Origin: Engelhardtia mirabilis
Lineage (GTDB): Bacteria > Planctomycetota > UBA1135 > GCA-002686595
Assembly: GCA_007751255.1 (NCBI GenBank)
Contig: CP036296.1
Coordinates: 1,302,001-1,366,000 of the forward strand
Length of the DNA: 64,000 nt
Direction of reading: 5' to 3'
Positions within the stretch are counted from its first letter, which is position 1. The number at the start of each line of letters is the position of its first letter. The notes beneath the pieces are model-generated. The model did no database searches, was not told the origin of the DNA, and saw nothing but the letters and a program-made list of their open reading frames with translations. The translations under genes were made by a program, and so were the position numbers. Of this stretch, positions 11,319 through 19,323 are shown in pieces.

Positions 11319-11383
11319 GGAGCGTGCTGCGCCCCGAAGGCGCCGAGCACCGCCAGGTGGCGCGCTTCGCCCTGGGCGTCTGA
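11319..11383 (+). pseudogene. Duplicated 3' end of thpR
   Basis: Sixty-five bases encoding RSVLRPEGAEHRQVARFALGV and a TGA are identical, except for 4 bases, to thpR positions 7564-7628. No start or catalytic motif is present. The similarity stops at or just after the stop codon. It marks the left edge of duplication unit 2. Confidence 0.88.
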
Positions 11384-11555
11384 GAGGGCGAGTTCGCTCC
11401 GTGGCCCAGGGCCCGGCGGGAGGGTGTGCGGTGGAGATTCGGCAGCCGGCGCACCACGTCACGCCAGCGCGCGCCAGAGTCGGAGGGTCGGCCGGAACGG
11501 CCTCCAATCGGCCCGCCCGCCGCTCGGACATCCCGGACACCTGGAGAGATGCGTC

Positions 11556-14500
11556 ATGAGGACTTCCCACCCGTGCCTGCTCGCCGTCGTCGCCCTGGCC
11601 GCCAACGCACAGGGCCAGACCCTGGTCGCCGACATCGACCCCTCGCCCTTCACCGGCGACCACTCCTGCGCGCCCGCCGGCTTTGTCGAAGCGGGTGGCC
11701 AGGTCTACTTCGCGGCCAGCGACGTGGTCCACGGCCGCGAGCTCTGGCGCACCGACGGCACGGCCGCGGGAACCGTGCTCGTGGCCGACCTCGTCCCCGG
11801 CGCGGCCAGCTCGGCACCCTTCGCTCTCACTGCCCTGTCAGGCGGTCGCATCGCGTTCGCGGCCGAGACGCCGGCCAGTGGCCGCGAGTTGTGGATCACC
11901 GACGGCACCGCCGCCGGAACGCAGTTGGTGGCGGACCTGTTCCCCGGCGAGGTCGGCTCGAGTCCCGACGGGCTGACGTCCCTCGCCGGCGGCCTGGTCT
12001 TCTTCGCCGGGGACGCCGCGCACGGGCGCGAGCCGTGGTTCTCCGACGGCACGGCCGCGGGCACGCTGAGGCTGGCGGACATCGCGCCGGGGGCCACCTC
12101 GTCCTCGTCGGGCGGCGAGCGTATGGCCGTCCTGGGCGCCGAGGTCTACTTCGCCGCCAAGTCGACGGGCTTCGGCGGTTGGGACCTGTGGAAGAGCGAC
12201 GGGACCCCCGGCGGCACCGCGTCGGTCGCGCCGGTGACCGGGATCTACTTCGAGACGATCGGCGACCTGACCTCGTTCGCCGGGGCGATCTGGTTCACCG
12301 GCGAGGACGCGACCCTCGGCAACGAGCTGTGGCGCAGTGACGGAACGAGCTCCGGCACCCAGGTCTTCGTCGATCACCAACCGGGCAGCGGCGGCAGCGA
12401 CCCGCGCGACCTCACGGCGGCCGGTGGACGGCTGTACTTCCACGCCTACCGCGCGGACACCGGTCGCGAGCTCGTCTCGACGGACGGGACTCCGGTCGGC
12501 ACGCAGGTCGTCGACCTGGTGCCGGGCGCCAGCGGGTCGAACCCGCTCTACCTGACGGCCTTCGGCGGCCAGGTGGCGTTCCGCGCGACCACGCCGGGCG
12601 AGGGCATCGAGCCTTGGATCAGCGATGGCTCCGTGGCGGGCACGCACCTTCTGGGCGACATCGTGGCGGGGGCGGGGAGCTCGTCACCCTCGGAGCTGGC
12701 GGTCAGCGGCGGACGGGTGGTCTTCCGCGCCTTCCGCGCCGACGTCGGCAATGAGCTGTGGTCGAGCGACGGTACGCCCGGCGGGGTGCTGCTCGCGGGC
12801 GACCTCGAGCCGGGCACGGCGAGCTCCGCGCCCCAGACCCTGGTCGGCACCGGCCTGGGAGTCCTGTTCGACGCGGACGTCACCGGTCTGGATCGCGAGC
12901 CCTGGCTGAGCGACGGAACGCCCGGCGGGACGGCGCTGCTGCGCGAGATCAACGTCCCGCCCACCAGTGCCAGCTCGTCGCCCGACAACTTCGCGGCGGT
13001 CGCCGATCGACTGTTCTTGCGCGCCAACGACGGCTCCACCGGGCCGGAGCTGTGGGTCAGCGACGGAACGCAACCGGGAACCCACCTGGTCCTCGACGGC
13101 ATCCCGGGCGCGGCCGGCCTCAACCCGAGCCGCATCGAGGCCCTCGGCGACCTGGCGATCTTCGGCGCGAGCGCCCCCGGTCAGGGCTTCGAACCCTGGG
13201 TCAGCGACGGGACCGCCGCGGGGACCCACCAACTGGCCGACATCGCGCCGGGCGTCGTGGGGAGCCTGTTCACGCCGCTGGGGGTGGTCGACGACGAGCT
13301 CCTGTTCATGGCCCTCAACGCGACCCTCGGGCGCGAGCTGTGGACCACCGACGGCACCTCGGTCGGAACCCACCTTGTGGTCGACATCTATCCCGGCGCG
13401 GCTTCGAGCGAGCCGACGGTGCTGGGGCGTGTGGGTGATCGCATCGTGTTCGCGGCGAACGACGGCGTGGCGGGTCGGGAGCCGTGGATCACCGACGGCA
13501 CCGCAGCGGGGACCACGTTGCTGGCCGACCTCGGCTTCGGCGCCAGCGGTTCGTCGCCGGCCTACGGTCTGGCGAGCGGGGGCGTCGTGTACTTCGCCGC
13601 CGACGACCAAGCCGGCGCCGGCGTCGAGCTGTGGGTCACCGACGGCACCGCCGCTGGCACCCAGCTCGCCGTCGACGTGCGCCCCGGGATCGCCAGCTCG
13701 GAGCCGCGGCCCCTGGTCGCGATCGGGGATCAGCTCTACTTCTCGGCCCTGGACGTGAGCGAGCTGCGCCAGCTCTTCGTGACCGACGGCACGGCCGCGG
13801 GCACGCTGCAACTGACGAGCTTCACCAGTGACTGGAACGGCGGCCCGATCCCCGGCGCCGCCGTGGCGGCGGGCGACCGCCTGTTCTTCATCCAGCAGGA
13901 GGTGTTGGCCGAGCCCGAGCTGTGGGTCACGGACGGCAGCGTGGCGGGGACGCAGGCCTTCGCGGCGGACGGGGTGTATGCATCAGTTTTCGGCTTCGAA
14001 TCCCTGGCCAAGCCGGGCCTCGGCACGCGCGCGCTGATCACCCTCGACGACGGCGTGAGCGGTCCTGAGTTGTGGGTCGTCGGCAGTGACCTCGGGGCGC
14101 CGGTGCTGTTGGCCGACGTGAACCCCGGCCTCGGCGCGGGCCTGCCCGGTGGCGCGACCCTGGTTGGCGAGTTGGTCTTCTTCTCCGCCGACGACGGCGT
14201 CAACGGTCGCGAGCTGCACGCCCTGGCGCTGCCCGATGTGGGCAACTGGAAGGCGCAGGTCTTCGGTTCGGGCTGCGGATCACCGGCGCCGACGATCGCC
14301 GCCGCCGGGTCCGCGACGGTAGGCGACCTCTTCACCGTGACCGTCGACGGCCTCGCGCCCCTGGCCTTCACGAACCTCTACCTGGGCAGCGGTCCGTCGA
14401 ACCTGCCCCTGGGCGGCGGCTGCTCGATCCTGATCGCGAACCCCACGCCCTTCCTCGGTGGCTTCGCTTCCTTCGGTGGCGAGTACGTCCAGAACGTCGC

Positions 14501-14627
14501 GGTTCCGGCTACGCCGGGCCTGGCCGGCATCGAGGTCTGGTTGCAGGCCTTCGCATTCGAGACCGGTGGGCCGGCCCTGGGCCTGGGCGTGCTGTCGCAG
14601 GCCTTGGCGATCCTGCTGGGGAGCTGA
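11556..14627 (+). CDS. Exported ELWxxDGT-repeat protein (copy B)
   Basis: 1023 residues from the ATG at 11556, which starts a signal peptide ending near ANAQG before QTLVADI. The architecture matches copy A blade for blade: about 16 ELWxxDGT repeats (for example ELWRTDGTAAGT, EPWISDGSVAGT) and the same C-terminal tail beginning FGSGCGSPAP and ending LAILLGS. Identity with copy A is roughly 55-65% by eye, lower than expected from the 94-95% identical flanks. The stop is only 13 bases from the convergent stop of the next gene. It is probably secreted or surface displayed; the binding partner is unknown. Confidence 0.93.
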   Translation: MRTSHPCLLAVVALAANAQGQTLVADIDPSPFTGDHSCAPAGFVEAGGQVYFAASDVVHGRELWRTDGTAAGTVLVADLVPGAASSAPFALTALSGGRIAFAAETPASGRELWITDGTAAGTQLVADLFPGEVGSSPDGLTSLAGGLVFFAGDAAHGREPWFSDGTAAGTLRLADIAPGATSSSSGGERMAVLGAEVYFAAKSTGFGGWDLWKSDGTPGGTASVAPVTGIYFETIGDLTSFAGAIWFTGEDATLGNELWRSDGTSSGTQVFVDHQPGSGGSDPRDLTAAGGRLYFHAYRADTGRELVSTDGTPVGTQVVDLVPGASGSNPLYLTAFGGQVAFRATTPGEGIEPWISDGSVAGTHLLGDIVAGAGSSSPSELAVSGGRVVFRAFRADVGNELWSSDGTPGGVLLAGDLEPGTASSAPQTLVGTGLGVLFDADVTGLDREPWLSDGTPGGTALLREINVPPTSASSSPDNFAAVADRLFLRANDGSTGPELWVSDGTQPGTHLVLDGIPGAAGLNPSRIEALGDLAIFGASAPGQGFEPWVSDGTAAGTHQLADIAPGVVGSLFTPLGVVDDELLFMALNATLGRELWTTDGTSVGTHLVVDIYPGAASSEPTVLGRVGDRIVFAANDGVAGREPWITDGTAAGTTLLADLGFGASGSSPAYGLASGGVVYFAADDQAGAGVELWVTDGTAAGTQLAVDVRPGIASSEPRPLVAIGDQLYFSALDVSELRQLFVTDGTAAGTLQLTSFTSDWNGGPIPGAAVAAGDRLFFIQQEVLAEPELWVTDGSVAGTQAFAADGVYASVFGFESLAKPGLGTRALITLDDGVSGPELWVVGSDLGAPVLLADVNPGLGAGLPGGATLVGELVFFSADDGVNGRELHALALPDVGNWKAQVFGSGCGSPAPTIAAAGSATVGDLFTVTVDGLAPLAFTNLYLGSGPSNLPLGGGCSILIANPTPFLGGFASFGGEYVQNVAVPATPGLAGIEVWLQAFAFETGGPALGLGVLSQALAILLGS

Positions 14628-14640
14628 CCGCTCGGGGCCC

Positions 14641-15924
14641 TCACTTCGCCGCGTCCCCTTCGGGCGCGGCGAAGGAGAGGGTCACCTGCGAGCCGTAGAC
14701 CGGATAGTCCACGCGCACGCGGTAGCCGCGGAACTGCGCGGCGTCCCAACCGGTGCGCGCGAAGACGTGGCGCAGCAGGCCCGCGTAGTCGGGGATGTCA
14801 CGGGCGCGCACGCGATCGAGCCCTTGGCCGAGTTCTTCGACCTGCTCGGCCAGGTCCAGGCGATCGGCGTCGCGCTCGGGCGAGTTGGGTGAGGCGACGC
14901 CTTCTCCGGCGGTGTCGTAGATGTCGAGGCGCGGCGCTTGGTCCGGGTACAGGTCGGCGTGGACCAGCACGTCGAAGGACAGCACGCGCGAGGGCGTGGT
15001 GCACTCGGCGAAGACGTAGCCGCGGCGGCCGCTGCCGGTGGGGACGGTGCGCGGGAGCTCGGCGAAGTTGGCCTCGGCGAAGACCAGGTCCACCGCCGAC
15101 TCGGGACCGAACGCACGGCCACCGAGGGAGTAGTGGACCACCTCGCCGGCGGTGACCACATCGAGCGGCGCCGGCGGTGCGTGGCAGAACTGGTCCAGGC
15201 GCAGGCTCTGCACCTGGGCCGCGTCGACGGGATCGCCGTCGAGGGTGCGGGGCCGGCGGTCGCCACCGCTGCCGCCGACGTTGCGGCGGGTGGCGAAGCG
15301 CGCGCGCGCGCCGGGGCGCAGCCGCCGCAGGCCGAGCATGCCGATCAACCAGATCACGTCGATGTGCTCGCCGTCGTCGTTGGGGTGCAACAGGACCGTG
15401 GTGAAGTCCACGTCGGCGCTGACCCCGCGCAGCTGGCTCATGGCGCGCCAGGCTGTCTGCTTCGAGCGCAGCTCGTTCTCGCGGCGCGCCTCGGGCAGCC
15501 AGGCGGAGAGGATCGAGTCCAGGTAGCCGCGGTCACCGACCTCGACCTTGATCAGTCGCTCGAAGTCAGCGATCGCCGCCTCGGCGGCGGCCAGGGCCAG
15601 GGTCGCCGCGCCCTCGCGCCGCGCGCCGGCGAGCACCCGAGCCAGGGGCGCGGGCCCCGGGGCATAGTGGACCACGGCGATCGGGTCGCGGGCGTCGAGG
15701 GCCTTCAGCAGGCGGCTGGTCAGGACCTTGTCGACCCCCAGGCGATCGGCCAGGGCCTGGGGCCGGCGGGTGGCTCCGCCGAGGGAATCGAGCAGGGCGT
15801 CCAGGGAGGCCCGCAGCGCCAGGCCGACCTCGGTCACGCGCCGCTCCAGGTCCGCGCCCGCCTCGGGGGCGGTGGGCGGGCTAGGCTCGACCTGCGTCGG
15901 GGGGTCGGTATGCGCGGGAGTCAT
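14641..15924 (-). CDS. Hypothetical protein with N-terminal winged helix-turn-helix-like region
   Basis: 427 residues from the ATG at 15924. Residues about 50-76 (RPQALADRLGVDKVLTSRLL) look like the helix-turn-helix of IclR/MarR-type regulators: helix, LGVDK turn, recognition helix. The remaining 350 residues match no family I recognise and have no signal peptide or membrane segment, so the protein is likely cytoplasmic. An arginine/glycine-rich stretch near residues 205-220 may be a linker. A broken copy of the last third is at 10935-11318. A DNA-binding regulator is plausible but rests only on the helix-turn-helix resemblance. Confidence 0.8.
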   Translation of the reverse strand: MTPAHTDPPTQVEPSPPTAPEAGADLERRVTEVGLALRASLDALLDSLGGATRRPQALADRLGVDKVLTSRLLKALDARDPIAVVHYAPGPAPLARVLAGARREGAATLALAAAEAAIADFERLIKVEVGDRGYLDSILSAWLPEARRENELRSKQTAWRAMSQLRGVSADVDFTTVLLHPNDDGEHIDVIWLIGMLGLRRLRPGARARFATRRNVGGSGGDRRPRTLDGDPVDAAQVQSLRLDQFCHAPPAPLDVVTAGEVVHYSLGGRAFGPESAVDLVFAEANFAELPRTVPTGSGRRGYVFAECTTPSRVLSFDVLVHADLYPDQAPRLDIYDTAGEGVASPNSPERDADRLDLAEQVEELGQGLDRVRARDIPDYAGLLRHVFARTGWDAAQFRGYRVRVDYPVYGSQVTLSFAAPEGDAAK

Positions 15925-16166
15925 GGGCCAGAGGGTGGCGAGGGGGCGGGCTCGGATTCCAGTCCTGGTGCCGATCGAAGGTTACCACGGAGTTTCCTGG
16001 AAACTCTCGCCCCACGGAGTCGTAGTTCTCGTCCACAGTGGGTCGCTGCCGGCGACGGACCCTCGGAGGGCGCCGATCGAGCGCTGACTCCGGCCCGACC
16101 CGCCCGCGATCCCGACCCGCCTGGCCCCCGGCCGTCCGACCCCAGACCCAAACGCCCCAGCCCACC

Positions 16167-18443
16167 ATGTCTCTGTTCCTCGCCGGCGCCGCCGCGCTCC
16201 TGACCCTCCCCGCCCTCCCTGTCGCCCAGATCGGCGACGGCATCTCGGTGGGCCCCTTCGGGGGCTCCGTGATGTCCGTCAACGCCGACCCGTCCGACCC
16301 GAACCTGGTCCTGGCGGGCTCGATCTCCCTGGGCCTGGTCCGCACCACCAACGGCGGCGGCAGCTTCGCGCCTTTCGGCGCCGGCCTGCCGCCGGCGAGC
16401 TTCTCGTCCTTCGCCGCCGACCTCGAGCGCGACCCGACGGACGCGGACCACCTCTTCGCCGCGGTCGGCTCCCAGGTCTTCGAGTCCACCGACCGCGGCC
16501 TGACCTGGTCCGCCAACAGCCTCGCGCCCGACGGCAGCGTGCGGGGCCTGACCTGCGACGACACCGGCGCGATCTGGCTCGCCAACACGACCAGCACCCT
16601 CTACCGCTCGATCGATGGCGGCGGCTCCTGGAGCCCCGTGTTCAGCGGGTCGAGCGTGACCCGCGCCAGCTTCTCGGCCACGGAGCCCGGCCGCGCCTAC
16701 GTGGGCACCTTCAACGGCGTGTTCACTTCCATCGACGCCGGGGCGAGTTGGAGCAACCTGAGCGGCGAGACCACCTGGGCCAAGGCCGTGCTGGCCGACC
16801 CGAACACGCCCGGCGTGGTCTACCTGGGTGGCTGCTGCGGGACGCTGCGCAAGAGCACCGACGGCAGCCTGTCCTGGTCGACCTTGAGCGGACCGATCAA
16901 CAGCTCGACCCAGTTCCTGACCGCCGATCCGACCACGCCGGGCCGCATCTGGCTGGCCTACCTGGCGGCGCTCTACTTCACCGACAACGGCGGGACCACT
17001 TGGATCAACGCCGGCGCGAGTCTGCCCGCGTCCCAGCCGATCCTGATGGACCTGGCATTCGCGGCGGGGGGCGATCGCTACCTGGGCACCGAGGGCGGGG
17101 GCATCTTCCGCGCGGCCTCCGGCACGTCCACCTGGGTGCCCGTGGGTCTGCCGACGGTCGAGCTGTGGGACGTGGAGATCACCGCGGCCGGCGGCGCGCG
17201 CCTGTTCTCGAGCGGCAAGGGCCTGCACGACTCGGGCGGCCCCGCGCAGCAACTCCAGCAGAACCCCTGGTACTTCGACTTCGGCGCCCACACCAACGAC
17301 ATCGTGGTCGACCCCAATGACCCCGATCGCTGGATCCTGGCCGGAGTCGGGGCTTTCGTGGACAACGCGACGATTCGCATCGCCACCAACGGCGGCAACA
17401 CGATCACCACGCCGGTCGAGAACTTCGGCGCGGGGCAAGCGACGTCGATCGCGATCGATCCCCTGGACCCGACCCACATGCTGGCCAGCTTCTCGCCGGC
17501 CGGCTTCGGCAACCCGGGCCTGATGGAGAGCATCGACTCGGGCGCGACGTGGACCGGCTTCCCGGCCAGCAACGGTGGGGCGGTGAGCCACGTGGCCATC
17601 GATCCGCACCAGAGCGGGCACTGGCTGGCGGCCACCCTGTTCGGGAACTTCATCGAGACCACGAACGGGGGGGCCAGCTTCGCGCCCCTCACCACCTGGC
17701 CCGCCAGCAGCGCGCCGCAGTTCGTGGCCTTCGACCCGTACACGGCGGGGGTGGTCTGGGCCTCGGACAGCGTCGACGGTCTGTACCGCAGCCTCGACGG
17801 GGGCGCGACCTGGTCCCTGCGTCACGCGGGCGGGCACGCGCGCTCGGACGTAGAGTTCCACCCGACCGCCCCGGGCGTGCTGTGGTTCGGTGACTCCTCG
17901 GGTCGCCTGATGCTCTCGGGCGACGGGGGCGACAGCTTCGTCCAGGCCTGGTCGAGCCCGGCCGGCAGCGCGATCAACGGCCTGGCCTTCGACCCGGCGG
18001 TGGAGTCCCTGGTGGTCGCCACCGGCGGCGAGTCGGGCTTCGAGGTCTTCGGCGTGAACCCCTACGTGGGGCTCGGCGGCGGCTCCGCCGGCACCGGCGG
18101 CCTGACCCCGCGCCACTTCGGCCAGGGCCTGCCCCAACTCGGCAACGCCGGCTTCAGCCTCGAGGTCTCGGGCGCCCTGCCCGGCGCCGTGGCCCTGATC
18201 CACCTGGGCGCGAGCGACCTGGGCCTGCCCTTCGCGGGCGGCGTGCTCCACACGGGCCTGCCGACGGTGGCCCAGGTGGCCGCGGTGGTCGCGGGAGCCG
18301 GGGACGCCTCGATGGCGGCCCCCGTCCCCGCGGCGCCGGTCCTCGCGGGGCTCCAGCTCTTCAGCCAGGCCTTCGTGATCGACGGCGCCGCCGTCGGTGG
18401 CCTGGCCCTGACGGACGGCCTGGCCCTGCGGATCCTGCCCTGA
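16167..18443 (+). CDS. Exported Asp-box (BNR/sortilin-like) beta-propeller protein
   Basis: 758 residues from the ATG at 16167, preceded by a pyrimidine-rich leader. A signal peptide (SLFLAGAAALLTLPALPVAQ) is followed by about eleven Asp-box type turns of the form S-x-D-x-G-x-(S/T)-W, for example SIDGGGSWSPVF, SIDSGATWTGFP and SLDGGATWSLRH. This is the signature of BNR, YCF48 or sortilin-type propellers. The last 125 or so residues, from GGLTPRHFGQG to LALRILP, resemble the C-terminal tails of the ELWxxDGT and FG-GAP proteins in this window. No sialidase catalytic residues (Arg triad) are evident, so a binding protein is more likely than a glycosidase. Confidence 0.9.
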   Translation: MSLFLAGAAALLTLPALPVAQIGDGISVGPFGGSVMSVNADPSDPNLVLAGSISLGLVRTTNGGGSFAPFGAGLPPASFSSFAADLERDPTDADHLFAAVGSQVFESTDRGLTWSANSLAPDGSVRGLTCDDTGAIWLANTTSTLYRSIDGGGSWSPVFSGSSVTRASFSATEPGRAYVGTFNGVFTSIDAGASWSNLSGETTWAKAVLADPNTPGVVYLGGCCGTLRKSTDGSLSWSTLSGPINSSTQFLTADPTTPGRIWLAYLAALYFTDNGGTTWINAGASLPASQPILMDLAFAAGGDRYLGTEGGGIFRAASGTSTWVPVGLPTVELWDVEITAAGGARLFSSGKGLHDSGGPAQQLQQNPWYFDFGAHTNDIVVDPNDPDRWILAGVGAFVDNATIRIATNGGNTITTPVENFGAGQATSIAIDPLDPTHMLASFSPAGFGNPGLMESIDSGATWTGFPASNGGAVSHVAIDPHQSGHWLAATLFGNFIETTNGGASFAPLTTWPASSAPQFVAFDPYTAGVVWASDSVDGLYRSLDGGATWSLRHAGGHARSDVEFHPTAPGVLWFGDSSGRLMLSGDGGDSFVQAWSSPAGSAINGLAFDPAVESLVVATGGESGFEVFGVNPYVGLGGGSAGTGGLTPRHFGQGLPQLGNAGFSLEVSGALPGAVALIHLGASDLGLPFAGGVLHTGLPTVAQVAAVVAGAGDASMAAPVPAAPVLAGLQLFSQAFVIDGAAVGGLALTDGLALRILP

Positions 18444-18456
18444 TGCCCCCCAGCCG

Positions 18457-18492
18457 GCCCCGCCCGCTCGGATTCGGTCCGGCGGGCGGGGC
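18457..18492 (+). terminator. Hairpin after the Asp-box gene
   Basis: GCCCCGCCCGC at 18457-18467 pairs perfectly with GCGGGCGGGGC at 18482-18492 around a 14-base loop, 13 bases after the stop codon. No T-run follows, so termination efficiency is uncertain. Confidence 0.5.
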
Positions 18493-18518
18493 GCCGGCCA
18501 AGGAGCGGCCCTACGGGG

Positions 18519-18546
18519 TTGTCCCCGGCGGCGTCGCCGGTAAGCT
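18519..18546 (+). promoter_or_regulatory. Candidate promoter of rpmB-rpmG
   Basis: TTGTCC at 18519-18524 and TAAGCT at 18541-18546 are separated by 16 bases, a reasonable housekeeping-sigma match. The predicted leader before rpmB is about 100 bases. Confidence 0.4.
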
Positions 18547-18653
18547 ACGCGGCCCTATTCGCCGGGCAGTCGCGCCGGCACCGCCCAGCGGAACGCTGCG
18601 AAGCGTCCCCCGCGCCCACGAGTCCACGCACTCAGCTCGACCAGAGACATCCC

Positions 18654-18956
18654 ATGGCCCGCGTCTGCGAAAGCTCAGGAAAGCGCACCCGCGTCGGTGG
18701 CAGCATCTCCCGCCGCGGCCTTCCCAAGAAGGTCGGCGGGATTGGTCTGAACATCACCGGTCACACCAAGCGCAAGTTCAAGCCGAACATCCAGAAGGTC
18801 CGGGTCGTGATGCCCGACGGCAGCGTCGAGCGCCTGCGCCTGTCGACCAAGGTCATCAAGACCGGGATGATCAACCTGGAGCGCAACGGCAAGAAGATGC
18901 GCTTCCCGCTCGTCAAGGCCGTCCGCGGCACCGGCCGCACCGCGGTCGAAGCCTGA
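18654..18956 (+). CDS. rpmB: 50S ribosomal protein bL28
   Basis: 100 residues from the ATG at 18654. The N-terminus MARVCESSGKRTRVGG and the block TKRKFKPNIQKVRV are diagnostic of bL28, followed by LRLSTKVIKTG. It lacks the full CxxC pairs of the zinc-binding variant (a single cysteine at position 5). The extended C-terminus, RFPLVKAVRGTGRTAVEA, goes somewhat beyond the usual 60-80 residue core. It lies 20 bases upstream of rpmG and is probably co-transcribed with it. The product is a structural component of the large subunit. Confidence 0.95.
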   Translation: MARVCESSGKRTRVGGSISRRGLPKKVGGIGLNITGHTKRKFKPNIQKVRVVMPDGSVERLRLSTKVIKTGMINLERNGKKMRFPLVKAVRGTGRTAVEA

Positions 18957-18976
18957 GAGCCACGAGGTACTGAATC

Positions 18977-19135
18977 GTGAAGATCAAAGAACGCTACGTC
19001 TGGCTCGTCTGTGGCGAGTGCAGCAACCGGAACTACACCACGCACAAGCGGCTCAAGGCTGCGTACAAAGTCGCCAAGGCCAAGTACTGCAAGTTCTGCC
19101 GCAAGCACACCGAGCACAAAGAGCGCAAGCTCTGA
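18977..19135 (+). CDS. rpmG: 50S ribosomal protein bL33
   Basis: 52 residues from a GTG at 18977. The sequence shows the bL33 hallmarks: an initial VKIKERYVWLVCGEC, a central NYTTHKR and a C-terminal YCKFCRKHTEHKERKL. Four cysteines form two CxxC pairs (12/15 and 40/43), so this is the zinc-binding form. It follows rpmB by 20 bases and is itself followed by a strong hairpin terminator at 19174. The secE and nusG genes that often follow rpmG are not present. Confidence 0.95.
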   Translation: MKIKERYVWLVCGECSNRNYTTHKRLKAAYKVAKAKYCKFCRKHTEHKERKL

Positions 19136-19173
19136 GCTCTGGGGCGGGTGAGTCCGCCCTGCGCTGACCATCG

Positions 19174-19208
19174 AAGGCCCGCCGTCACGACCCGTGGCGG
19201 TGGGCCTT
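19174..19208 (+). terminator. Terminator after rpmG
   Basis: AAGGCCCGCCGTCACG pairs with CGTGGCGGTGGGCCTT over 16 base pairs (two G-T pairs) around a 3-base loop, 38 bases after the rpmG stop, with only a short T tract at the 3' edge. GGCCTT(T/C)GGCGTG-like units repeat just downstream (19203-19250). Confidence 0.7.
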
Positions 19209-19266
19209 TGGCGTGATGGGGGGGCCTTCGGCGTGGGGGCCTTTGGCGTGACGGGTGATCGATTGG

Positions 19267-19319
19267 TGCGAGGTAGGCGTTCGTCCGGTGCCTGGCACCG
19301 TACGAACGCCTACCTCGCA
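19267..19319. repeat. 53-base near-perfect palindrome, REP-like
   Basis: TGCGAGGTAGGCGTTCGT (19267-19284) is the exact reverse complement of 19302-19319. Inside, CGGTGCC and GGCACCG form a second 7-bp stem around a single base, separated from the outer stem by one C/T mismatch. The whole element folds into a 25-bp hairpin ending 4 bases from the esterase stop codon. GGTGCC-T-GGCACC cores occur in repetitive extragenic palindromes linked to RAYT transposases, but no such transposase is in this window. Confidence 0.75.
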
Positions 19320-19323
19320 AGCG

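Larger units (their letters stand above)
7564..15153. repeat. Tandem segmental duplication, unit about 3.76 kb
   Basis: Unit 1 runs from the 3' end of thpR (7564) through the first ELWxxDGT gene into a partial copy of the helix-turn-helix gene (to about 11318). Unit 2 restarts at 11319 with the same thpR 3' end, then the second ELWxxDGT gene, then the intact helix-turn-helix gene. At the joint, minus-gene sequence ending in GGTGACCACGTCC is fused directly to thpR sequence GGAGCGTGCTGCG. Flanking copies are about 94-95% identical by hand count, while the two large genes between them are much more diverged. Confidence 0.85.

Noticed and set aside
15921-18251. A 776-codon minus-strand frame opposite the Asp-box gene
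   Set aside because: No recognisable motif and biased Ala/Arg/Gly/Val composition; it exists because stop codons are rare on the complement of GC-rich coding sequence.
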